Shown here in pieces: positions 1 to 9,162 of a stretch of 36,862 bases of DNA (positions within the stretch are counted from its first letter, which is position 1; the number at the start of each line of letters is the position of its first letter). The position numbers and the translations under genes were made by a program. The notes under the pieces were generated by a model. It did no database searches. It had not been told where the DNA came from and saw only the letters and a list, made by a program, of their open reading frames with translations. The stretch comes from CAYWXK01 sp964462515 (GTDB taxonomy: Bacteria; Planctomycetota; Phycisphaerae; Sedimentisphaerales; Anaerobacaceae): positions 1-36,862 of the forward strand of contig CAYWXK010000040.1 of assembly GCA_964462515.1 (NCBI GenBank). Reading direction: 5' to 3'.

Positions 1-943
1 CGATTAGCATCGCCCCGACGCCGATGTATCGTGTCCGCATCGACCATATCCGAGAAGCATACGCCATAGCCGGCACGGGTTTGCCAAGCATACTTTTTAT
101 TTGGGAGTTGTGTTCCTGCGCCTCTGCAATAGCTTCAGCCGGAGCATTCGGCTCGATGGTTTTATACTCCAGTGTAAAGGCGTTCCATTCACCCGGATTG
201 GCAGATTCGCTTTTGAGCTCATAGACCGGCCTATCGTTCCAGCCGGCTACAATCGGAATCGCCGCAAACCAATTGGCCGCGCCTCCGAGAAATACGAGAA
301 TGGATATATTAATTCCGACAATATACCCTACCGAAAGCAGCGCGGGACTGAGGTTGGAACCGAAATACAACAGGCCGCCCCGAATCATTTTTGCTCCTTC
401 GACCGCATCAGGCCAAAGTCCCAGCACACCTGCTCCGGCCTTAAACAATCCACTTGCAAGAGCAGCTTTGGCAATGCACCAAATCTCTTTGCCGCCTTTA
501 TAACCGGTCCGCAAAACCTCTGCCGTCGCCACACCTTCGGGGAAACGAAGTTTCCCGATAACAATCAGCGACCGCCGCAGAGGTATCGTAAAAAGCACGC
601 CTAACGCTCCGCCGAAAACAGCGATAATTGTCACCCACTTGTAACTGAAGCCCGTCCATGAGCCGAGGATAATGAGCGCCGGCAAAGTAAATATAGCCCC
701 TGCTGCAACTGCCTCACCGGATGAGGCGGCGGTCTGAACGTTGTTGTTTATAAGGATATTGTTGCGTTTGAAAAGCCTCAAAATTCCCATCGACAGTACC
801 GAGGCCGGTATCGACGCCGAGACCGTCATTCCTGCAAACAGCCCAAGATATGCGTTCGCAGCCCCCAGTATCATCGAAAGCACCATGCCTAAAATGAACG
901 CTTTGACAGTAATTTCAGGTAGTGATTGTTCCTGCGAATCCAT
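1..943 (-). CDS. OPT-family oligopeptide transporter, N-terminal 314 residues (3' end outside window)
   Basis: This gene runs off the left edge, so only the N-terminal half is visible. It starts at the ATG at 943-941, preceded by a GGAGT Shine-Dalgarno. The translation begins MDSQEQSLPEITVKAF, followed by the first OPT hallmark ANAYLGLFAGMTVSASIPAS (about residues 29-48) and then NNNVQTAASSGEAVAAG. Several hydrophobic helices follow, and the loop RFPEGVATAEVL is typical of prokaryotic OPT proteins. The family are proton-coupled inner-membrane importers of oligopeptides or metal chelates; the substrate cannot be read from sequence. The M2 peptidase gene lies 35 bases upstream in the same orientation, so the two are probably co-transcribed and this carrier may serve peptide use. 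The end is missing because of the window, not because of a visible mutation. Confidence 0.88.
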   Translation of the reverse strand, partial: MDSQEQSLPEITVKAFILGMVLSMILGAANAYLGLFAGMTVSASIPASVLSMGILRLFKRNNILINNNVQTAASSGEAVAAGAIFTLPALIILGSWTGFSYKWVTIIAVFGGALGVLFTIPLRRSLIVIGKLRFPEGVATAEVLRTGYKGGKEIWCIAKAALASGLFKAGAGVLGLWPDAVEGAKMIRGGLLYFGSNLSPALLSVGYIVGINISILVFLGGAANWFAAIPIVAGWNDRPVYELKSESANPGEWNAFTLEYKTIEPNAPAEAIAEAQEHNSQIKSMLGKPVPAMAYASRIWSMRTRYIGVGAMLI

Positions 944-978
944 AGGTTACTCCGCAGTTTTGATTTCTGAGTTTTTAG

Positions 979-2658
979 TTACCTTACAAACTGCTCCACA
1001 AAATACTTTGGCGTCAGTTGTTCTCCGGTTGCAAATTCAATCATTTCATTCCAATGATACACTGCACCGGGTTCAAAGACCTTTTTCGTTAAAAACTTTC
1101 CGGGCTTTTTCTGGCCGACATAACTGAGGTTTTTGTCCGACTCCAGTTTTAAAACATCCTTAACAATATGGTGATGCAGTTGAGAAGCCAGCAGTTCACC
1201 GAGCATATAGTTGTGATAGTAACAGGGTGCAATGGTGAAATGAATTTTTGCGGCCCAATCCGGCTCGTTACGTCCCTGCGGTTTTTTGACAAACTGATAT
1301 TTTTCAACCATTTGCCACCAGAGCGAATTGAGGTCCTGGTCGGGATTTGCGTAAAGCTCTTTCTCAAAATTATACATAACCATATCCCAGCGGGCGAAAA
1401 TGATTTGCTTCAGTTGTGCATACCTGTCACTTACCTTTTCTATCTCGGCTCGCTGCTGGTCGGACAGGTCGAGCATCTGCTGCATCCAGAAAGGATTTCG
1501 GCTCAGCCGTCCAAAAAACATAGCAATTGCTTCTGTCGTAAAGGGATGCACCGGAGACCTGAGCAAAAACGGCACCTGTGGGTCTTGGTATTTATCATAG
1601 ACTGCGTGCCCCAGTTCGTGCAGGGTCGTCTCCATCCAGGATTCGTTGTTTTTAAGATTGCACAGGATACGCACATCGCCTTCTCTGTCAATATCCGTGC
1701 AAAATGCGTGGGGATTTTTGCCCTCATGCTCGTAAAGGTCGGACCTTTCGAGGATGGAAACCACAGGCAAGCCTATGCTGCCATAGAATGCTGTTGCCAG
1801 TTGTTTGACGTCCTTATCCGTATAATATTTATCCAGGTCAAGCTCATACACCATTGGACTTTCCTGGAAGAATGGGTCGTGGTAATGCCAGGGCATAAGC
1901 TCGGAGACAGCAATGCCATATTTAGCTGCCAGAATCCGGTCCAAATCGGCTTTCAATTTTGCAAAAGGCTCGTTGGTCAGTTCGTAAAGCTCATTGAAAA
2001 TCTTATCCAGCTCTTGGACATCCTGCTCGCCCGTGGTCAGAGAGAGGGTATGGTAGTTTGCAAAGCCGAGTTTCCTGGCGGCCTGGTTTCTTAGCTTCAC
2101 CAATTCTATCAAATCCTTTGCTACAAACGCGCCTACCTGCTTGCTGGCAAGCCACGCCTGCTCCCTTTTGCGGGAGTCTGTCTGGGTCTTGAGGATTTCC
2201 TTAATCTCATTATCGGTAACTTTTTTATCTTCAACGGTGCCGCGGAAGGTGCTGAATTTTCTTTCGATTTCCGTGCTTAGCTCGACAATTTTTTTCAGAA
2301 GCTCCGGCTCTATCTGGTTCTCAAGATAAGTGTTATACAAAAGCTCCAATTGCCGAGCTAATATGGCGTCTTTTACCTGGCCGGATTCCTTTGCTTCTTT
2401 TAGATAAGCAAACTCCTGCGGATTACTATAGACCTGGCGAATTTGCAGCGTTAACTTGCCGGCTTTATCATAATCCTCCTCCTTACCGGAAATTGCGGCG
2501 TCCCAGGAGGCAAGATTAGCCTGTTTTGACATTGGTTTAACTTTTTCGACGTGCGATGTGATAAACTGTTCCAATTGTTTCTCCTTTGCACTCGGCGCGC
2601 AACCACAAACAATAATTGTAACTACTGACATTGCAACGGCGGTTATTAGAGCTTTCAT
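979..2658 (-). CDS. M2-family (angiotensin-converting-enzyme-like) zinc dipeptidyl carboxypeptidase, lipoprotein
   Basis: A 559-residue zinc metallopeptidase of the ACE/M2 clan. HELGH lies at residues 347-351 and the third zinc ligand is the Glu of FTTEAIAM at about 376; the His-to-Glu spacing of 29 residues is close to the 28 known in ACE. The N-terminus is a signal peptide ending in VCGC, which reads as a lipobox, so the enzyme is probably anchored on the outer face of a membrane. I chose the ATG at 2658 over the TTG 24 bases upstream because AAAGGTG sits at good distance before it. The family removes dipeptides from peptide C-termini. It lies between the tricorn-like protease and an OPT transporter, which suggests release of dipeptides outside the cytoplasm for uptake. 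Length is normal for bacterial members. Confidence 0.9.
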   Translation of the reverse strand: MKALITAVAMSVVTIIVCGCAPSAKEKQLEQFITSHVEKVKPMSKQANLASWDAAISGKEEDYDKAGKLTLQIRQVYSNPQEFAYLKEAKESGQVKDAILARQLELLYNTYLENQIEPELLKKIVELSTEIERKFSTFRGTVEDKKVTDNEIKEILKTQTDSRKREQAWLASKQVGAFVAKDLIELVKLRNQAARKLGFANYHTLSLTTGEQDVQELDKIFNELYELTNEPFAKLKADLDRILAAKYGIAVSELMPWHYHDPFFQESPMVYELDLDKYYTDKDVKQLATAFYGSIGLPVVSILERSDLYEHEGKNPHAFCTDIDREGDVRILCNLKNNESWMETTLHELGHAVYDKYQDPQVPFLLRSPVHPFTTEAIAMFFGRLSRNPFWMQQMLDLSDQQRAEIEKVSDRYAQLKQIIFARWDMVMYNFEKELYANPDQDLNSLWWQMVEKYQFVKKPQGRNEPDWAAKIHFTIAPCYYHNYMLGELLASQLHHHIVKDVLKLESDKNLSYVGQKKPGKFLTKKVFEPGAVYHWNEMIEFATGEQLTPKYFVEQFVR

Positions 2659-2727
2659 AACTATACACCTTTCGAATCTCAATTCTTAATTCCTCAGTTT
2701 TACGTTTTGCACTTTACACTTTTAGCT

Positions 2728-5700
2728 TTACTCTATCCTATCTGAACGGTCCGGATAAAGAGGTTTGCGAGGTTTTTGGGGCGGCTGTTTATCAATCAAC
2801 TGGAGGATAATCTCGATGGCCTTTTCGAGCTGCGGGTCTCTGCCTGCAACCATTTCGTGAGGGGCGTTCTCAATGTTGTAATCAGGGGCCACGCCATAAC
2901 CTTCAACATCCCAGTTGCCTTCGGTGTTCCAGAAACCAAATGTTGGTGCGGTAACAGAGCCGCCGTCAATAAGCTGCGGATTGCCGCTGATTCCTATCAG
3001 GCCTCCCCAGGTCCTTGTGCCGACCAGCAGCCCAAGACCTGTCTTACGGAAATAATATGGAAATGCGTCTCCACCCGAACCCGACCAGCCGTTTATCAGC
3101 ATAACTTTCGGCCCAGTATGCGATACAAACGGCGTTTGCCAATCGCGATGGTCTCGCCTTGCCCAGTAATTGTAAATCGGCCGGTTGAGCATTTCGATAA
3201 AGCGGTCGGGAATCTGGCCGCCGCTATTAAACCGCTCATCAATAATCAGCGCATCTTTGGTTCGCTGAGGAATAAACTGGCGGACCAGCTCACTCTGGCC
3301 ATTTGTGCCGGTATCCGGAACATAGATATATCCAACCCTATTGTTGGTAGCTTGCTGCACTTTGAGTCGATTACTTTCAATCCACGCTAAATTGCGAAGG
3401 CTAAACTCGCTGGACAAAGGTTCTACAGTTACCTGGCGGGCACCATTTACGTCGGGCTTCGAATTGATTGTCAGTGTTACCACTTCTCCAGCGAGGGCCT
3501 GAAAAGCCGCCCAGGGGTCTTTAGAAGTATCCACCTTTTGGCCATTAACTGCCAGCAGGTAATCGCCTTCGTTGACATCAACGCCCGGCTGGCGCAGCGG
3601 CGAACGCACTTCAGCATCCCAGGGAGCGCCTTCGTAGATTTTGCTAATACGATAAGCGTTATTTTGCGAATCGAGCTGGAAGTCACAACCCAGTAGCCCC
3701 ACAGAAATTTGTTTCGGCTCTTCCGTATCACCGCCACGAACGTAGGTGTGCGAGGCGTTCAGCTCGGCAATCATTTCGCCGATGACGTAATTGAGGTCCG
3801 CACGGTCCACCACAAAGGCCAGCAAGGCTTCATACCGCTTTTTGATTGCCTTCCAGTCCAGGCCGTGCATATTGGGGTCATAAAAGTAATCTCGCTGGAT
3901 TCGCCATGCTTCATTGAAAATCTGCTGCCACTCCTGGCGTGGTTCAATCCAGACCTTTAACTGGTCAGCGGCAATCTTACCATCGCCAACCTTTTTGCCT
4001 TCAGCTAAATCAATTATGCCGTATGTCGATTTGCTTTTGTATATGATTTTTTTGCCGTCCGCTGAAACATCGTAACTATCGATGCCGGAAATCACCGTTT
4101 TCTCTTCGCGTTCCTCCAGGTCATAATACAATAGCGTGCCGGATGGCTCACCAGATTTAACCGCCCCCGCAGGCAGAAATCTACAGAAAACCAACTTGCC
4201 TTTTACGCAGTTCAACTGCCTCAGGTTCCCGGCCTCAACCGGCAGTTTAACAACCCTTTGCTCAAAACCTTCAAAATCAATCTTAACCGGCTCAGGCTTC
4301 TTTTTATCTTCTTTTTTGGAGGCCTCTGTTGAGTTGGCATCTTCTTTCTTTTCCGTGCTTTTGTTTTTTTCATTTGGCTCTTTTTTCTTTTCTTTATCAA
4401 TCGGCTCTTCATCGCTGCGCGGAGCAATCGGAGAACCCAGGTCTTTGTGTAGAGTAGCTACATAAACTAAAGTAGAGTTGGGGTAAATCCAGGTCGCATC
4501 CATATCCCCGTAAACAGGCGTAAAAGACCTGTTCGAAAAGAAGAAAAGATATTTGCCTTCGGGTTCAAAGACGGGGTTGGTGTCAGCGTAATAGGTGCTG
4601 GTAACCTGCCGCGTGTTATGCTCAGTTGTGTCATAAATCATTATGGCACTATGGGCATTTTCCATATTTTTCGAATAAGCCAGCCATCTGCTATCCGGCG
4701 ACCAACAGTATGATTCCAGCAGCCCCCATTCATCTTTGTCAACCAGTTCCGGTTTCCCCGCTTCTATTTCGACAAAGAAAAGCGAGCCGGTCTTGTCGCT
4801 AAATGCGATTTGTTTACTATCTGGCGACCAGAGAGGCCTGTAACGAAACGCTGAACCATTTGTAGTAATCTGTTTTTCGGCACCTGTGCCATCACCTGGC
4901 TGTATATATAGCTCGTATTCGCCGCTGCGGTCGGAAAAATACGCTACATTCTTGCCATCGGGCGACCAGGTGGGAAACCGTTCAGCAACACCCGAGGTGT
5001 TTGTTAAATTTCGGACGCTGCCGTGTTTCTCCGGCACAGTAAAGATTTCGCCGCGGGCTTCAAACAACGCCCTTTTGCCGCTCGGTGACAGCGAAAAACT
5101 CTGAACGTATTCCAACACATCTTTTAGGTTTGTTCGCACCTCGGGCAAATCGGCCGGCACCTGTATCGAGAGCGGCTGCGAAATCTCGGTTGCCAAATCC
5201 AATAAATGCAGCTTGCCGGCATATTCAAAAATGATGGAATCAGGGCCGATACTGGGCCATTTAACGTCATATTCGGTGAATTTGGTTATCTGCCGGGTCT
5301 GCTTGGTCTCCAGGCTATATGCCCAGATATTGAGCTTTTTGTATTGGTCCCGGTCGGACATAAAGTATATGGTGTTTTCGTGCCACATCGGCACAGAATC
5401 AGTGCCTTCAAAATCCGTAATCTTTTCCGAGGTGTTATTGGTAAAGTCATACAGCCATATATCGCTGGCCATCCCGCCCCGGTAGCGCTTCCATGTCCGA
5501 AATTCCGTGGAGATAATCTGAAAGGCGATACGATTGCCATCTGGGCTGAAACTTGCCAGCTCACCATAAGGCAGGGGCAGAGTCTGCGGCATACCACCTT
5601 CGATAGATTGCTTGAAGAACCGATTGAAACGCCGCGATGGACTCAACATCTGTGAACTATAGAGGATATGTTTACCATCCGGGAACCAATCCACAACCAA

Positions 5701-6039
5701 ATCGACATCGGGATGATGGGTCAGGCGTTTGGGCACGCCGCCGTCAACAGACATTACATAAACATCGGTGTTGCCGTCATAGTTGCCGCTAAAGGCAATC
5801 ATCCGGCCATCTGGTGAAAATTTTGCAAATAGCTCCTGTCCCTTCGGTGAGCTTAACTTACGCGCCAGTCCTCCAACCTTGGGCACCGTCCACAGGTCGC
5901 CCGCATACACAAAAACGATTTTGTCTGCACTTATCTCCGGAAAACGCAACATCTTTGCATCCGGCATCTCGGTAGGAAGCTGCGCAACGGCAAGTGGGGC
6001 AAATAACGTTGTCAGAATTCCTATTATCAGGAGTCTCAT
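2728..6039 (-). CDS. Tricorn-like S41 protease with signal peptide
   Basis: An 1103-residue homologue of archaeal tricorn protease. After a signal peptide ending around AVAQ come many WD40/TolB-like repeats (SPDGRMIAFSG, SPDGKNVAYFSD, SPDSKQIAFSD) making beta-propellers over about residues 25-520. A Lys/Glu-rich linker follows at about 540-590, then a helical region, a PDZ domain and the C-terminal S41 domain. The predicted catalytic pair is His764 in NASHTYV and Ser988 in WSGSGGDAFP; the 224-residue spacing resembles the 219 between His746 and Ser965 of tricorn. The start is the ATG at 6039, which has GAGGTG six bases upstream, not the in-frame GTG nine bases earlier. Archaeal tricorn is cytosolic, while this one should be periplasmic. 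Downstream is the M2 peptidase gene, a logical next step in peptide trimming. Confidence 0.92.
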   Translation of the reverse strand: MRLLIIGILTTLFAPLAVAQLPTEMPDAKMLRFPEISADKIVFVYAGDLWTVPKVGGLARKLSSPKGQELFAKFSPDGRMIAFSGNYDGNTDVYVMSVDGGVPKRLTHHPDVDLVVDWFPDGKHILYSSQMLSPSRRFNRFFKQSIEGGMPQTLPLPYGELASFSPDGNRIAFQIISTEFRTWKRYRGGMASDIWLYDFTNNTSEKITDFEGTDSVPMWHENTIYFMSDRDQYKKLNIWAYSLETKQTRQITKFTEYDVKWPSIGPDSIIFEYAGKLHLLDLATEISQPLSIQVPADLPEVRTNLKDVLEYVQSFSLSPSGKRALFEARGEIFTVPEKHGSVRNLTNTSGVAERFPTWSPDGKNVAYFSDRSGEYELYIQPGDGTGAEKQITTNGSAFRYRPLWSPDSKQIAFSDKTGSLFFVEIEAGKPELVDKDEWGLLESYCWSPDSRWLAYSKNMENAHSAIMIYDTTEHNTRQVTSTYYADTNPVFEPEGKYLFFFSNRSFTPVYGDMDATWIYPNSTLVYVATLHKDLGSPIAPRSDEEPIDKEKKKEPNEKNKSTEKKEDANSTEASKKEDKKKPEPVKIDFEGFEQRVVKLPVEAGNLRQLNCVKGKLVFCRFLPAGAVKSGEPSGTLLYYDLEEREEKTVISGIDSYDVSADGKKIIYKSKSTYGIIDLAEGKKVGDGKIAADQLKVWIEPRQEWQQIFNEAWRIQRDYFYDPNMHGLDWKAIKKRYEALLAFVVDRADLNYVIGEMIAELNASHTYVRGGDTEEPKQISVGLLGCDFQLDSQNNAYRISKIYEGAPWDAEVRSPLRQPGVDVNEGDYLLAVNGQKVDTSKDPWAAFQALAGEVVTLTINSKPDVNGARQVTVEPLSSEFSLRNLAWIESNRLKVQQATNNRVGYIYVPDTGTNGQSELVRQFIPQRTKDALIIDERFNSGGQIPDRFIEMLNRPIYNYWARRDHRDWQTPFVSHTGPKVMLINGWSGSGGDAFPYYFRKTGLGLLVGTRTWGGLIGISGNPQLIDGGSVTAPTFGFWNTEGNWDVEGYGVAPDYNIENAPHEMVAGRDPQLEKAIEIILQLIDKQPPQKPRKPLYPDRSDRIE

Positions 6040-6162
6040 AATGGTCACCTCAATGTTCGTAGCTTTTTAGCCACGAAGGCACCAAGACACTAATATTATT
6101 GTGATATATTCATTTTTATTTTGTGCCTTTGTGTCTGATTCTTCTTTCAATCCATAGCTACG

Positions 6163-6185
6163 CCCCTGCACCATACGGTGCGGGG
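6163..6185. repeat. Palindromic hairpin, CCCCtGCACC / GGTGCGGGG
   Basis: The arms CCCCTGCACC and GGTGCGGGG pair with one bulged T around a four-base ATAC loop. No T-run follows on either strand, so I read this as an intergenic palindromic repeat unit and not as a clear terminator. Confidence 0.55.
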
Positions 6186-6231
6186 TTTGTGGGGATATTA
6201 TCAGCTAAAAGTATCAAAATCAAGCGCACTC

Positions 6232-6259
6232 CGTTAGAAAAACGACTTTCTTTCTAACG
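6232..6259. repeat. Palindromic repeat with CGTTAGAAA / TTTCTAACG arms
   Basis: Nine-base perfect inverted arms (6232-6240 and 6251-6259) surround a ten-base loop. The same arm sequence recurs in a larger hairpin at 15527-15556, so this is a dispersed repeat family in this genome. Confidence 0.6.
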
Positions 6260-6289
6260 AAGCACAGAAAATAATCTTAAATTTCACAT

Positions 6290-6317
6290 TTGATGTTACA
6301 AGTAATGCGTGTAATAT
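6290..6317 (+). promoter_or_regulatory. Possible sigma70-type promoter for the POT transporter gene
   Basis: TTGATG at 6290-6295 and TAATAT at 6312-6317 are separated by 16 bases, and the start codon is about 50 bases downstream. The match to consensus is only fair, so this is a candidate, not a firm call. Confidence 0.35.
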
Positions 6318-6367
6318 ATAGAAACTTTGTATCTGAATAACGAACCAAAAACAAAGAACTCGAGATT

Positions 6368-7717
6368 ATGGCCGAACGTAATTATCTAACCGCACCAATT
6401 CCATCCGACAAAATGCCTATAGGCATCCCTTATATCCTCGCCAATGAGGCGGCAGAACGCTTCAGCTTCTACGGAATGACAAGCATCCTGGTCATCTTTA
6501 TGACCAAATACCTTGTGGACCGCACGGGCTCCCTCGACGTTATGAGCGATGAAAAAGCCAAGGCATACTTTCACCTCTTTAAGTCAGCAGTATATTTTAC
6601 GCCGCTAATTGGTGCCATTATCTCAGATGTGTGGTTGGCAAAATACAGAACTATCTTCTACTTTTCGCTTGTTTACAGCGTGGGGTATTTTGCTCAAGTG
6701 CTGGACATAACACAGTTCGGGTTGGCGGCGGGTCTGCTTCTGATAGCAATCGGCTCAGGAATAATCAAACCCTGCGTCTCGGCAAATGTCGGCGACCAGT
6801 TCGGCCGAACCAATAAGCACCTGATTGAAAAGGTCTATAGCTGGTTTTACTTTTCGATAAATCTGGGAGCGGCCATTGCAATGTTTCTCTGTCCCTGGCT
6901 GCTCGACCGCTTCGGGCCGCGTATGGGGTTTGGTGTGCCTGCTATCCTTATGGTGTTTGCAACTTTTGCGTTCTGGCTCGGCAAATGGAAGTTCGTCCAC
7001 GTTCCTCGCGGCGGCATCGAATTTATCAAAGAAGCCTTCAGCGGCGAAGGTCTGCGAGCAGTTCTCAGACTTTCCATAATTTACCTCTTTGTCGCAATGT
7101 TCTGGTCGCTCTTTGACCAATCGCAATCCGCCTGGGTCCTCCAGGCAAAAAATATGAATCTGAAATGGTTGGGAATCACCTGGCTACCCGCCCAGTTACA
7201 ATTCGTAAATCCAGCTCTGATTTTAATCATGATTCCCGCCTTTACCTATGGTATCTATCCGGCAATAAACAAGATATTCACTTTGTCATATCTTCGCAAA
7301 ATCGGAATTGGTATGTTTGTTGCGGCATTGTCTTTTGTGGTTTGCGCCCTGGTCGAAATGTGGATAACCGCCGGTGATAAACCCAGCATTGCCTGGCAGT
7401 TCCTTGCATATGTAATCCTAACTGCTGCAGAGATTATGGTCTCAATTACCTGCCTGGAGTTTTCATACACCCAGGCCCCTAAAAAGATGAAGTCCTTCAT
7501 TATGGCCGTATTCTTGTTGTCTGTATCGCTGGGTAACGCATTCACGGCCGTAGTCAACAAGCTTATCCAGAATCCCGATGGCTCCAGCAAACTCGCCGGG
7601 GCCGACTACTACTGGTTCTTTACAATTGCAATGCTGGTGACGGCGGCGCTGTTTATCCCTGTTGCTAAACGCTACCGTGTGCAAAGCTACATTCAGGACG
7701 AAGCCCCTCGTCCATGA
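6368..7717 (+). CDS. POT/PTR2-family proton-dependent oligopeptide transporter
   Basis: A 449-residue polytopic membrane protein of the major facilitator fold. The first helix carries the family signature NEAAERFSFYGM (residues 26-37), the ExxERFxYYG motif that couples protons to peptide in POT carriers. About twelve hydrophobic segments follow, including GIIKPCVSANVGDQFG and YSWFYFSINLGA, both typical of POT loop and helix regions. The family imports di- and tripeptides into the cytoplasm. It is slightly shorter than 14-helix bacterial members and lacks an obvious extra helix pair. The start ATG at 6368 has only a weak purine-rich leader (CGAGATT). It diverges from the tricorn-like protease gene, which fits a local peptide-use role. 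Confidence 0.9.
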   Translation: MAERNYLTAPIPSDKMPIGIPYILANEAAERFSFYGMTSILVIFMTKYLVDRTGSLDVMSDEKAKAYFHLFKSAVYFTPLIGAIISDVWLAKYRTIFYFSLVYSVGYFAQVLDITQFGLAAGLLLIAIGSGIIKPCVSANVGDQFGRTNKHLIEKVYSWFYFSINLGAAIAMFLCPWLLDRFGPRMGFGVPAILMVFATFAFWLGKWKFVHVPRGGIEFIKEAFSGEGLRAVLRLSIIYLFVAMFWSLFDQSQSAWVLQAKNMNLKWLGITWLPAQLQFVNPALILIMIPAFTYGIYPAINKIFTLSYLRKIGIGMFVAALSFVVCALVEMWITAGDKPSIAWQFLAYVILTAAEIMVSITCLEFSYTQAPKKMKSFIMAVFLLSVSLGNAFTAVVNKLIQNPDGSSKLAGADYYWFFTIAMLVTAALFIPVAKRYRVQSYIQDEAPRP

Positions 7718-7719
7718 CC

Positions 7720-7756
7720 TGTCGCTCGTGCCCCGTAACTTGTGCGACGAGCGACA
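7720..7756. repeat. Inverted repeat TGTCGCTCGT / ACGAGCGACA in POT-PQQ gap
   Basis: Ten-base perfect arms at 7720-7729 and 7747-7756 flank a 17-base loop. There is no T-run, so a terminator is unlikely. Its right arm lies just before the Shine-Dalgarno of the next gene. The loop words resemble the repeat-rich gap after 9138. Confidence 0.5.
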
Positions 7757-7769
7757 AGAAAGGAATTCT

Positions 7770-9137
7770 ATGTTTGCAATGCGAATGTGGTTACCGTTTG
7801 TGTTTATAGCAGTTGCGTCGGTTTGCCTGGCCGATGAGAAGTCGTTTGGTGACGGTTCGACAGGCTCACCGTCAGATTCGACAAGCTCACTACAAGCCCG
7901 AGCAACGTCGAGGGAATGGCCGCAATGGCGAGGGCCAAATCGCGACGGCGTATCTACCGAGACAGGTTTGCTAAAAAGCTGGCCGGAAGGTGGGCCTAAA
8001 ATTCTCTGGGAAATAACAGGCCTTGGGATAGGCTATTCGAGTGTTGCCATAAGTGGCGGCAGACTCTATACAATGGGGGACCGTTCAATCGTAGAACAGG
8101 GCCGCTCAACAAAGACACAGTGCGTTATTGCTTATGACATAGCGACCCTGAAGGAACTGTGGGCAGCGAAGGTAGGGCCGCCGCATGATGATGGTGGGCC
8201 ACGTTGCACGCCGACCATCGATGATGGTTTTGTATATGCGATAGGAACACAGGGCGACCTGGTCGCCGTCGAAGCGGATACAGGCAAGCTGCAATGGCGA
8301 AAAAATCTGCAAAGCGACTTTGGCGGCAAAAACCCAGGCTGGAAATACAGCGAGTCCCCGCTGGTCGATGGTGAGAAGCTTTTGTGCACGCCGGGCGGGC
8401 GAGATTCTGTTATGGTTGCCCTCAATAAAAAAACAGCAGATTTAATCTGGAAATGTTCGATGCCCGACATCGGCCCAAATGGGATGGACGAGGCAGGCTA
8501 TTCATCTATTGTCATATCGCAGGCAGGTGACATCAAGCAGTATGTGCAACTGACAAATAAAGGACTAATTGGGGTGGCTGCGAAGGACGGCAGGTTCCTA
8601 TGGGGATACAATAGAATAGCAAACGGAACTGCCAATATCCCGACGCCGGTTATTTATGGAGAATATGTATTTTGCTCCACAGCTTATGGTGCCGGCAGTG
8701 CGCTATTAAAACTGGTCGGCACAGACAACAATGTGAAAACTGAAGAGGTTTATTTTCTTGACTCTTCAATTTTTCAGAACCATCATGGCGGCTTTGTCCG
8801 CGTTGGCGAGTATCTCTACGGCGGTCACGGCCACGGCCAGGGTAAGCCAACCTGTATCGAAATTAAGACTGGTAAAGTGATGTGGCAGGAGAATCAGCCG
8901 GGCGGCGGGTCGGCAGGCGTAGTGTATGCAGATGGATACTTTCTCTTCCGCTATGAAGACAATGTTGTGGCACTTATCGAGGCCAACCCTCAGAAATACA
9001 ACCTTAAAAGCACCTTTAAGTTACCCAAACGAGATGGTATGAGCGGTCCTGGCTGGCCACATCCGGTTGTGTGCGGCGGCAGATTGTATTTCCGCCACGC
9101 CAATGTGCTTTTCTGCTATGATGTTAAGGCTGATTGA
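7770..9137 (+). CDS. Secreted PQQ-like beta-propeller repeat protein
   Basis: A 455-residue exported beta-propeller. I chose the ATG at 7770 because AAAGGA precedes it and it begins a clear signal peptide (MFAMRMWLPFVFIAVASVCLA); an upstream in-frame start would overlap the POT gene by 56 bases. The mature protein has EWPQWRGPNRDG, a signature common in planctomycete PQQ-like proteins, followed by repeated blades such as GGRLYTMGD, DDGFVYAIGTQGDLVAVEA and GGRLYFRHANVLFCYD. This is the BamB/quinoprotein-dehydrogenase fold, but I see no sign of a catalytic quinone site, so the role is unknown. The stretch between signal peptide and first blade (about residues 24-46) is built of two copies of a repeat word in the DNA and is probably a repeat-derived insert. 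Confidence 0.85.
   Translation: MFAMRMWLPFVFIAVASVCLADEKSFGDGSTGSPSDSTSSLQARATSREWPQWRGPNRDGVSTETGLLKSWPEGGPKILWEITGLGIGYSSVAISGGRLYTMGDRSIVEQGRSTKTQCVIAYDIATLKELWAAKVGPPHDDGGPRCTPTIDDGFVYAIGTQGDLVAVEADTGKLQWRKNLQSDFGGKNPGWKYSESPLVDGEKLLCTPGGRDSVMVALNKKTADLIWKCSMPDIGPNGMDEAGYSSIVISQAGDIKQYVQLTNKGLIGVAAKDGRFLWGYNRIANGTANIPTPVIYGEYVFCSTAYGAGSALLKLVGTDNNVKTEEVYFLDSSIFQNHHGGFVRVGEYLYGGHGHGQGKPTCIEIKTGKVMWQENQPGGGSAGVVYADGYFLFRYEDNVVALIEANPQKYNLKSTFKLPKRDGMSGPGWPHPVVCGGRLYFRHANVLFCYDVKAD
7851..7890. repeat. Repeat insert in the PQQ-protein gene: two copies of TTCGACARGCTCAC
   Basis: TTCGACAGGCTCAC at 7856-7869 and TTCGACAAGCTCAC at 7877-7890 are direct copies 21 bases apart. GACGGT and ACCGTC also pair around the first copy. 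The frame stays open and encodes a Ser/Gly-rich linker between the signal peptide and the first propeller blade. Confidence 0.6.
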
Positions 9138-9162
9138 GCCGCGTTTTGATTCCTCGTCTGTC

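Larger units (their letters stand above)
6040..6367. other. Divergent intergenic region between tricorn-like gene and POT gene
   Basis: This 328-base gap separates two divergent genes and must hold both promoters. I see no coding sequence. It contains two strong palindromes, at 6163-6185 and 6232-6259, listed separately, and words resembling AAGGCACCAAGACAC near 6075-6090 with partial echoes near 6123-6136. The echoes do not pair as one simple hairpin. Confidence 0.6.

Noticed and set aside
101..604. Plus-strand open frames at the left edge
   Set aside because: They lie opposite the OPT transporter gene, whose minus-strand translation has clear family motifs; the plus-strand products have none.
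4136..4465. Open frame antisense to the tricorn-like gene, Ser/Phe-rich
   Set aside because: It is the mirror of the Lys/Glu-rich linker of the protease, which gives Phe and Ser codons on the other strand.
6072..6136. Possible hairpin from AAGGCAC / AGACAC words
   Set aside because: The complementary words are in an order that cannot form one simple stem, so it is at most a degraded repeat.
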